A DNA stretch of 11,056 nt from Candidatus Syntropharchaeum sp. (GTDB lineage: Archaea; Halobacteriota; Syntropharchaeia; Alkanophagales; Methanospirareceae): contig JADHYP010000032.1 in NCBI GenBank assembly GCA_016782355.1, positions 1 through 11,056 on the forward strand, in the 5' to 3' direction. Of this stretch, positions 6,591-11,056 are shown in pieces. The notes under the pieces are model-generated. The model was not told where the DNA came from. It ran no database searches and saw only the letters and a list, made by a program, of their open reading frames with translations. The position numbers and the translations under genes are program-made. Each line of letters starts with the position of its first letter. Position 1 is the stretch's first letter.

Positions 6591-6809
6591 GTGGAGATTG
6601 AAGAAGGAATGGTTTTATATATCCCAATGTTCATAGCTAAAAGTGAAGTTGAAATGTTTCAATTGCAGGGAGGCATAAGCGAACTTAACTCCGGATATAT
6701 TGCCGAAATGGATGTATATACGAATCTGAATTCGGATATAGTGAAGTTATATAGAATGGCGTCTTTAGATAAAGATATGGAGGTTATCAAATGGTTAGAA
6801 AAATCCTAA
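6591..6809 (+). CDS. Small hypothetical protein, first gene of TIGR04255 cassette
   Basis: The 72-codon frame opens with GTG and has a weak GGGGAT ten bases upstream; internal ATGs at 6609 and 6627 are alternatives. The protein has a short beta-rich start (MVLYIPMFIAKSEVEMF), then a helical, acidic C-terminal half ending MEVIKWLEKS. I recognise no family. Evidence that it is real is contextual: it overlaps the next gene by 19 bases and holds that gene's strong ribosome binding site (GGAGG, 6779-6783). Small genes in this position can be antitoxin-like or accessory subunits, but nothing in the sequence proves either. The upstream bases 6575-6601 hold a tiny alternative frame with an ATG, so a start shift or a frameshift is possible. 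Confidence 0.5.
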   Translation: MEIEEGMVLYIPMFIAKSEVEMFQLQGGISELNSGYIAEMDVYTNLNSDIVKLYRMASLDKDMEVIKWLEKS

Positions 6810-7561
6810 AAGATAAGCCTCTTGTAGAGGCAATATTTGAATTACGATGGGAACTCCAGGAACCAACTTCTGGAATGAAGATAGACCCTCACTACAAGAT
6901 ACTGATTGGCAGAATATATGATAGGGTTAAGGAGGAATATCCTTTCCATGAACAATTACCCACCGCAACTATGCCGGATGAAATTGCGGGATATGTTGTT
7001 CAACACCGATTTAGGGAAAGCAAAGATGAATGGCCTCTTATTCAAATAGGACCTGGAATTATTACTTTAAATGATACTGATGGGTATATATGGGCGGATT
7101 TTGAGAAAAGAATATCTCATGTTCTGGATACTCTTTTTGATGCATATCCTGATGCAGAGAGCAATATGAAGGTTAGCGGATTGTTATTACGGTATATTGA
7201 CGCTGTTGATTTTGATTATGAGAAAGATGATATCTTCGATTTTCTGAAAGAAAAAATGAAAATGAATATAGAGATACATAAAATGCTATTTGAGAAGACT
7301 GGAGTTAGTAAGTTACCTTTAGGCTTGGATTTACGATTTTCTTTCCCTTCCACAAAGCCTAAGGGAGCAATACACCTAAGATTTGCCCGAGGAAAAAGGA
7401 AAGATGCGGATGCTTTAATATGGGAGACGATGGTTCAGTCATTCGGAAATGATGCACCTAAGGTCAAGAAGGAAATCACCATCTGGGTAAAAAAGGCTCA
7501 TGAACTTACAAATGATTGGTTTTTTAAGATGATAGAGGGAGAACTGTTAAGGAGGTTTTAA
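6791..7561 (+). CDS. TIGR04255 family protein
   Basis: The 256-residue protein begins with LKDKPLVEAIFELRWEL, the N-terminal signature of the sporadically distributed TIGR04255 family. Further family-like features are a GPGIITLNDTDGYIWADF strand region at about 94-111, LLLRYIDAVDF at about 130-140, LGLDLRFSFP at about 177-186, and a C-terminal AHELTNDWFFKMIEGELLRRF. The length is normal. The function of the family is unknown; its patchy distribution and frequent company of small unknown genes suggest an accessory or conflict role, which is inference. The ATG at 6791 is well supported by GGAGG seven bases upstream, inside the preceding gene. The stop overlaps the next start in a TAATG arrangement, so the genes are translationally coupled. 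Confidence 0.78.
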   Translation: MVRKILKDKPLVEAIFELRWELQEPTSGMKIDPHYKILIGRIYDRVKEEYPFHEQLPTATMPDEIAGYVVQHRFRESKDEWPLIQIGPGIITLNDTDGYIWADFEKRISHVLDTLFDAYPDAESNMKVSGLLLRYIDAVDFDYEKDDIFDFLKEKMKMNIEIHKMLFEKTGVSKLPLGLDLRFSFPSTKPKGAIHLRFARGKRKDADALIWETMVQSFGNDAPKVKKEITIWVKKAHELTNDWFFKMIEGELLRRF

Positions 7562-7956
7562 TGATGTATCAACTTACAATGCAAGATGTTACATACCAAG
7601 GTTATTCAATTCAATACCCTCCCGCCGTAAGTTCAAGAGTAGTGGAGATGGATATAAGTGAAATAGTGGATAGCTTATTAGCTATTTGGATGAAACAGAA
7701 ACGTTTAAAAGAGCCCTTTTTCTATCGAACCTTATTAGCTCTACTTGAAACTGATTCGTCTTCGGTCTGGCCACGTTTTGAAACAAAGAGTGAGACATCT
7801 TTGATAAAAGAAGCTGTTGAAGAAGCCATTCCGGAAGAAATATTAGAATTTAATATTGTTGTTCGGATGCCTCCAATAAAAGAATGGACTACACAAGTAA
7901 GAATAAAAAGTACAGAAAAAGCAACTCCGCATATCGTGGAACCGGGGGGAATTTAA
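7561..7956 (+). CDS. Hypothetical protein in TIGR04255 cassette (131 aa)
   Basis: The gene starts with tandem ATGs at 7561 and 7564. An excellent AAGGAGG lies five to eight bases upstream, and the second ATG has the more usual spacing. The first A is shared with the stop of the preceding gene. The protein has a beta-rich N-terminus (YQLTMQDVTYQGYSIQYP), a helix with a basic face (IVDSLLAIWMKQKRLKEPF), an acidic helix (SLIKEAVEEAIPEEILEF) and a final beta strand followed by a loose end. There is no signal peptide, transmembrane helix or metal motif. I do not recognise the family. Its position directly between the TIGR04255 gene and the SQSCDL gene, with one-base overlaps on both sides, indicates a partner protein made in fixed ratio. 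Confidence 0.72.
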   Translation: MMYQLTMQDVTYQGYSIQYPPAVSSRVVEMDISEIVDSLLAIWMKQKRLKEPFFYRTLLALLETDSSSVWPRFETKSETSLIKEAVEEAIPEEILEFNIVVRMPPIKEWTTQVRIKSTEKATPHIVEPGGI

Positions 7957-8477
7957 TGCCGGGAGAATATCCTTGGTATGACATCGTAAAGAGCGAGGAA
8001 GATATTATGCAAGGAGATTTTATCAAAGAATGTCCTGTGATAATTCCTCCCTCAGAGATATCCGATGAAGTTGAAGTTCGTATTATTAATTATGATGTGG
8101 TCATTATGAGTCAATCATGTGATCTTGTGCAAAGAAAACTCGATTTGGTTCTGGTTTGCCCGATTTGGCCCCTAAGAGAGTTTGAGGAAAGAAGTGACTT
8201 TTTCAAAAGTAGAAAAGGGAAAGAAGAATTAAGACAAGGAAACGTACCAGGATACCACTTATTAAATAAATGTGAGATAGACCGGTTTCAAACGGATTAT
8301 TTAGTGGTTGATTTTCGTAGTGTTTATAGCGTGCCTTTCGATTTTGTTATAGATTTGGTTAAAAGAAGAGGTAAAAGATTACGCTTATTATCGCCTTACA
8401 GAGAACATTTATCCCAAGCTTTCGCAAGATTCTTTATGAGGGTTGGCTTACCAGTCGATATACCGCCATTCAGGTAA
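7956..8477 (+). CDS. Hypothetical protein with SQSCDL motif in TIGR04255 cassette (173 aa)
   Basis: The frame begins MPGEYPWYDIVKSEEDIMQG, reaches VVIMSQSCDLVQRKLDLVLV at about 47-66, and ends with a basic C-terminus containing LLSPYREHLSQAFARFFMRV. The strand-loop 'SQ(S/T)CDL' followed by a hydrophobic strand and PI recurs, from memory, in unnamed proteins of accessory regions; I know no biochemical function. C51 (in SQSCDL) and H151 (in REHL) with nearby acidic residues could be functional, but that is speculative. I chose the ATG at 7956, which overlaps the preceding stop as TAATG and has a G6A tract five bases upstream. A longer frame from 7884 would lie wholly within the previous gene. 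The gene closes the cassette; about 30 bases after its stop is a hairpin at 8509-8533. Confidence 0.75.
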   Translation: MPGEYPWYDIVKSEEDIMQGDFIKECPVIIPPSEISDEVEVRIINYDVVIMSQSCDLVQRKLDLVLVCPIWPLREFEERSDFFKSRKGKEELRQGNVPGYHLLNKCEIDRFQTDYLVVDFRSVYSVPFDFVIDLVKRRGKRLRLLSPYREHLSQAFARFFMRVGLPVDIPPFR

Positions 8478-8508
8478 TAAGTAATGAAGGTCGCCCATTC
8501 ATATAACA

Positions 8509-8533
8509 GAGCGTATCTGGCTTTGCTACGCTC
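8509..8533. repeat. Hairpin at the downstream border of the cassette
   Basis: GAGCGTA (8509-8515) pairs perfectly with TACGCTC (8527-8533) around an 11-base loop. It is flanked by TATAACA and a GAATTC, and lies 31 bases after the stop of the SQSCDL gene. There is no T-run behind it, so it is not a typical terminator. It resembles the folded palindromic borders of mobile gene cassettes (attC-like) or a dispersed palindromic repeat, but no conserved core site is certain. Confidence 0.5.
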
Positions 8534-8588
8534 CCGAATTCAACAGCTATTCTATTGGGTTTATTGTCCATATCCCTTAAGTATTAAG

Positions 8589-8627
8589 TAGTATAATTTC
8601 AATTTTAAAATATCACTCTCAGTGGAG
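8589..8627 (+). promoter_or_regulatory. Promoter region and ribosome binding site of phosphoglucose isomerase gene
   Basis: Two AT boxes, AGTATAATT (8590-8598) and TTTTAAAATA (8603-8612), are TATA candidates. The first would start transcription near 8620. GGAG at 8624-8627 lies six bases before the ATG at 8634, which decides that start over the in-frame GTG at 8622. Confidence 0.5.
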
Positions 8628-8633
8628 AAGGCA

Positions 8634-9377
8634 ATGGAAACGAAAGTGACATGGAATGAGTTGAAGTTTGGAGAAAGAACGTTCTTTCCCGTGGTGCGGA
8701 AATTGGGAGAGATGAAGGAAGTCGTATTTGACAAGCGTTTTTTAGCGAGTGCGAACGTGGATATGGAATTGTATTACATGTTCAGGGACGTATCGAAGGA
8801 CGATGAGGACGAGAAGAAGATAACGGCGAAAGGGCTGAGATACGACGTCACCATTATTCCCGCGAATAAGCTCGGCGTGGAATTCGTGAAAACCGCAGGG
8901 CACTATCATCCCTTACTGCCCGATTCTGACGTAACGTATCCGGAAATATACGAAGTATTGGAGGGCGAAGCGCATTACCTTTTACAGCGCCGTGAGGAGG
9001 AAGCGAGAGGTGCGGAGAGAATAACTGACGTAGTGGTGGTAAAGGCGGAAAAGGGTGATAAGGTCATAATTCCGCACAATTATGGGCACGTTACGATAAA
9101 CCCGTCTGAAACGACTTTAAAGATGGCAAACTGGGTTGCAAGCACGTTCTCCTCGATATACGAGCCGGTGAGAAGGAAAGGAGGCGCCGCTTATTTTGAA
9201 CTGACGGATGGCGAGTTTATAAAGAACGATAATTATGAAGACACGCCGGATATTAGATTCTTGAAGCCTTCGGATATAGAAAAGGAAGTTGGGCTAAGAC
9301 TGAGTAAAGAAGTGGAGATGTATGAACTGCTTAGAGAACCCGAAAAACTGGAGTTCCTTACGAATCCAAACCTTTAA
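8634..9377 (+). CDS. pgiA: Cupin-type glucose-6-phosphate isomerase
   Basis: The protein has 247 residues and one cupin fold. The metal-binding set is visible: KTAGHYHP gives H90 and H92, YPEIYEVLEGEAHY gives E104, and IPHNYGHVTINP gives H152. These match the His, His, Glu and His ligands of archaeal cupin phosphoglucose isomerases (PF06560), which interconvert glucose-6-phosphate and fructose-6-phosphate in gluconeogenesis/glycolysis. It is a cytoplasmic, metal-dependent enzyme unrelated to the classical PGI. It is longer than the roughly 190-residue Pyrococcus type, with about 50 extra residues at each end; the C-terminal part (DIRFLKPSDIEKEVGLRLS onward) looks helical. The start at ATG 8634 follows GGAG by six bases. 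Use of GCG, ACG and CGT codons is stronger here than in the preceding cassette, so it looks native. Confidence 0.9.
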   Translation: METKVTWNELKFGERTFFPVVRKLGEMKEVVFDKRFLASANVDMELYYMFRDVSKDDEDEKKITAKGLRYDVTIIPANKLGVEFVKTAGHYHPLLPDSDVTYPEIYEVLEGEAHYLLQRREEEARGAERITDVVVVKAEKGDKVIIPHNYGHVTINPSETTLKMANWVASTFSSIYEPVRRKGGAAYFELTDGEFIKNDNYEDTPDIRFLKPSDIEKEVGLRLSKEVEMYELLREPEKLEFLTNPNL

Positions 9378-9444
9378 CATTTTATTGCGCATACTCACAA
9401 AAAATATTGTCAATAACTGCAAAAGAACTTAGATTGATAACAAG

Positions 9445-9481
9445 TTTTTTTATATGCTCCTCGAAATGCATTTAGTGGTGA
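9445..9481 (+). promoter_or_regulatory. TATA-like promoter and ribosome binding site of PAS gene
   Basis: A TTTTTTATATGC box at about 9445-9456 would start transcription near 9476-9478. That is just before GGTGA at 9477-9481, which lies four bases ahead of the ATG at 9486. The predicted leader is therefore very short. Confidence 0.5.
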
Positions 9482-9485
9482 CAAA

Positions 9486-10154
9486 ATGATAAATGAGTTT
9501 CTTACTTCTTTACCGCTGAGCCCGCAGAGAACACAGAGAGTTAGTCTTAATCAATCGAATCAAGGAACAAAAGAATTTGAGGATGAAATCACCGAGCGGA
9601 AGCGAGTGGAGGCGGAGTTGCGTGAGAGGGAAGAAAGGAAGGATTTGATGCTTAGAACAATGCCAAGCGCTTTGTTCACGGTCGATCTGAACCGGAGGAT
9701 AACATCCTGGAATAAAAAGGCAGAAGACATAACCGGACTCAAGGCAGAAGAAGTCATCGGACAAGACTGTATTACAGCGATGAACTGTGATGCGTGTAAA
9801 AAAGGATGTAATCTTTTCGATGATAGTATAGAGAAACCGATATATGGAAAAGAATGCACCATGGAGATAAATGGTAAGCTTCTGACAATCTCAAAGAATG
9901 CAGATATATTTAGAGATTCGGAAGGGAATATACTTGGTGGTCTGGAAAGTTTCATTGACGTCACCGAGCAGAAGCGGGCAGAGGAAGAACTGAAGAAGAA
10001 AAACGAGGAGCTGGCAAGATTTAACAAACAGGCGGTGGACAGAGAGCTGAAAATGGTGGAATTGAAGAAGGAAATAAACGCCCTTCGTGAGGAATTGGGG
10101 AAGGAGCCCCGCTATAAGAACGCGATAAATTATAAGGAGAGTGAAAGCAAATGA
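9486..10154 (+). CDS. Soluble PAS-domain protein with cysteine cluster
   Basis: The protein has 222 residues. The N-terminus (1-30) reads SLPLSPQRTQR, apparently a translated dispersed DNA repeat. A signalling helix follows (DEITERKRVEAELREREE, about 33-50), then one PAS domain at about 51-163 with the usual LFTVDLNRRITSWNKKAEDI and EEVIGQD motifs, ending FIDVTEQKRAEEEL. A coiled coil at about 164-208 ends VELKKEINALREELG and PRY, a tail I know from other PAS signalling proteins. Inside the PAS domain C95, C101, C104 and C108 (C-x5-C-x2-C-x3-C), plus C124, could bind metal or an Fe-S cluster, or act as a redox switch. There is no kinase or output domain. Its stop overlaps the next start as ATGA, so it is probably made with, and works beside, the membrane sensor. 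Confidence 0.82.
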   Translation: MINEFLTSLPLSPQRTQRVSLNQSNQGTKEFEDEITERKRVEAELREREERKDLMLRTMPSALFTVDLNRRITSWNKKAEDITGLKAEEVIGQDCITAMNCDACKKGCNLFDDSIEKPIYGKECTMEINGKLLTISKNADIFRDSEGNILGGLESFIDVTEQKRAEEELKKKNEELARFNKQAVDRELKMVELKKEINALREELGKEPRYKNAINYKESESK

Positions 10155-11056
10155 GAATCCAGACACAGTTTCTTGTCGTCATTTTCTCACTTATTTTAAT
10201 CGTTGGTATGAACGTCGTCATGGTTAGCGAAACCGTTTCAAAACATATCGTGAAACAGGAGATTTACAATCATTTGGAGGGCACTGCACAATCAAGAGCG
10301 AACCACGTCGAATCGTTTTTAGAATTAGAAAAAACAACGGTCCAGCAATTATCACAAAGCATAGTCATCCAAAAATTATTGCTCACGGATAAAAATGATG
10401 AAGAATACGCTAAAGCGTTTAATGACGTTACAAAGCGATTAAAAAGTAGAGTAGAAATAGGAAAGGATACGTATGGCGTTTTCGTTCTGGATAAAAATGG
10501 GGTTATTATTGCATCTAATGACGCAGGAGATATAGGAAAAGAAAAAAGTAATTGCTCTTGCTTTTCGGGAGGAAGACAGGGAGTTTTTGTTAAGGACGCA
10601 TATACTTCTGAACCAGAAGGCATAGATTCTCTTGCTTTTTCCGCACCAATCGTAGATGACAATAATGAGCTTTCAGGAGTAGTCGTTATGAAGGTTTTTG
10701 CAGAAGCGTTGGATGAGATAACCACGGATACTGCGGGTTTGGGAGAAACCGAAGAGGTATACCTCGTAAACAGAGACGGGTATATGATAACGTCCTCAAG
10801 GTTTGTAAATGATACGTTCTTGAAACAAAAAGTAGATACGGAAAATACGAGGAAATGTTTTGCAGAACTCGATCGTTTTGGCGCACGGGAGCACGAACCC
10901 GAAGCAATTTCATTCACGAGTTATCGGGGCACGGACGTTATCGGAGTCCACGTGCCAATAGCAGAGATGGAATGGTGCTTGCAGGCAGAAATAAGTGAAG
11001 AAGAAGCATTTGCACCACTTGTCGCGCTAACGAAAACGATGCTGTTGATTCTTGCC
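10151..11056 (+). CDS. Membrane sensor with dCache-type extracellular domain, partial
   Basis: The ATG at 10151 overlaps the PAS gene stop by four bases. The 302 codons present are all open. Residues 7-26 form a first transmembrane helix, and about 30-288 an extracellular tandem-PAS (dCache_1-like) ligand-binding domain. The domain shows YGVFVLDKNGVIIASND (108-124), GDIGKEKS and LAFSAPIVDDNNELSGVVVM (161-180) in the membrane-distal half and EVYLVNRDGYMITSSR (202-217) in the proximal half. A second helix begins at about 290 (PLVALTKTMLLILA) at the edge. The output domain is outside the window; it could be a histidine kinase or a chemoreceptor signalling domain. A pair of close cysteines (C135, C137) lies in the distal domain. 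The ligand cannot be predicted. Confidence 0.82.
   Translation, partial: MRIQTQFLVVIFSLILIVGMNVVMVSETVSKHIVKQEIYNHLEGTAQSRANHVESFLELEKTTVQQLSQSIVIQKLLLTDKNDEEYAKAFNDVTKRLKSRVEIGKDTYGVFVLDKNGVIIASNDAGDIGKEKSNCSCFSGGRQGVFVKDAYTSEPEGIDSLAFSAPIVDDNNELSGVVVMKVFAEALDEITTDTAGLGETEEVYLVNRDGYMITSSRFVNDTFLKQKVDTENTRKCFAELDRFGAREHEPEAISFTSYRGTDVIGVHVPIAEMEWCLQAEISEEEAFAPLVALTKTMLLILA

Noticed and set aside
7884-7955. Upstream ATG for the SQSCDL gene
   Set aside because: It lies inside the preceding gene and adds a low-complexity basic peptide; the TAATG at 7956 with a G-rich ribosome binding site is far better placed.
8500-8560. tRNA-like fold near the cassette border
   Set aside because: One 7-bp stem is present, but no anticodon arm or T-arm consensus; not a tRNA.
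8622-8633. GTG start for phosphoglucose isomerase
   Set aside because: The GTG overlaps the ribosome binding site GGAG used by the ATG at 8634.
10021-10917. Minus-strand frames opposite the PAS and dCache genes
   Set aside because: They are antisense shadows; the plus-strand frames carry clear PAS and dCache motifs and an ATGA coupling.

Overview
The window looks archaeal, probably euryarchaeal. It carries A-type (archaeal V/A-type) ATP synthase subunits H, E and F, a cupin-type phosphoglucose isomerase of the archaeal kind, and TATA-box-like promoters with very short leaders. The purine/pyrimidine palindromes between genes and the mix of PAS/dCache sensors would suit an ANME-1/Syntrophoarchaeia-like methanogen relative, but that is an inference from memory and not proven here.

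Layout, left to right. (1) 1-3510, minus strand: a two-part locus read leftward. First comes a secreted/membrane-anchored protein, now split into two reading frames at 2986-3510 and 2703-2984, most likely by one extra base in a G4 run. Then comes a very long tubulin-superfamily GTPase (at least 906 residues, running off the left edge) with the GGGTGSG nucleotide loop and several long coiled coils. The two genes overlap and share a clear TATA-like promoter at about 3541-3560. (2) 3679-5098, minus strand: A-type ATP synthase genes H, E and F only; the I, K and C genes normally interspersed and the A, B and D genes normally downstream are absent. A palindromic repeat sits between H and E. (3) 5195-6562, plus strand: mobB, then a repeat-rich spacer, then a xylose-isomerase-like TIM-barrel protein. 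(4) 6591-8477, plus strand: a tight four-gene cassette of a small ORF, a TIGR04255-family protein, an unknown 131-aa protein and a 'SQSCDL' protein. It has overlapping starts and strong internal ribosome binding sites, and looks like an accessory/conflict module placed between two sugar-metabolism genes. (5) 8634-9377: cupin phosphoglucose isomerase. (6) 9486-11056: a soluble PAS protein with a cysteine cluster, translationally coupled by an ATGA overlap to a membrane dCache sensor that runs off the right edge.

How the genes work together: H and E would build the peripheral stalk and F part of the central stalk of the ATP synthase, with the rest of the enzyme encoded elsewhere. MobB serves molybdenum/tungsten cofactor maturation. 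The isomerases belong to sugar metabolism. The PAS/dCache pair is a sensory unit. The two most novel parts are the tubulin-like/membrane-protein operon and the TIGR04255 cassette; neither has a function I can assign. No tRNA, rRNA, CRISPR array or transposase was seen. No gene-free stretch exceeds 300 bases.
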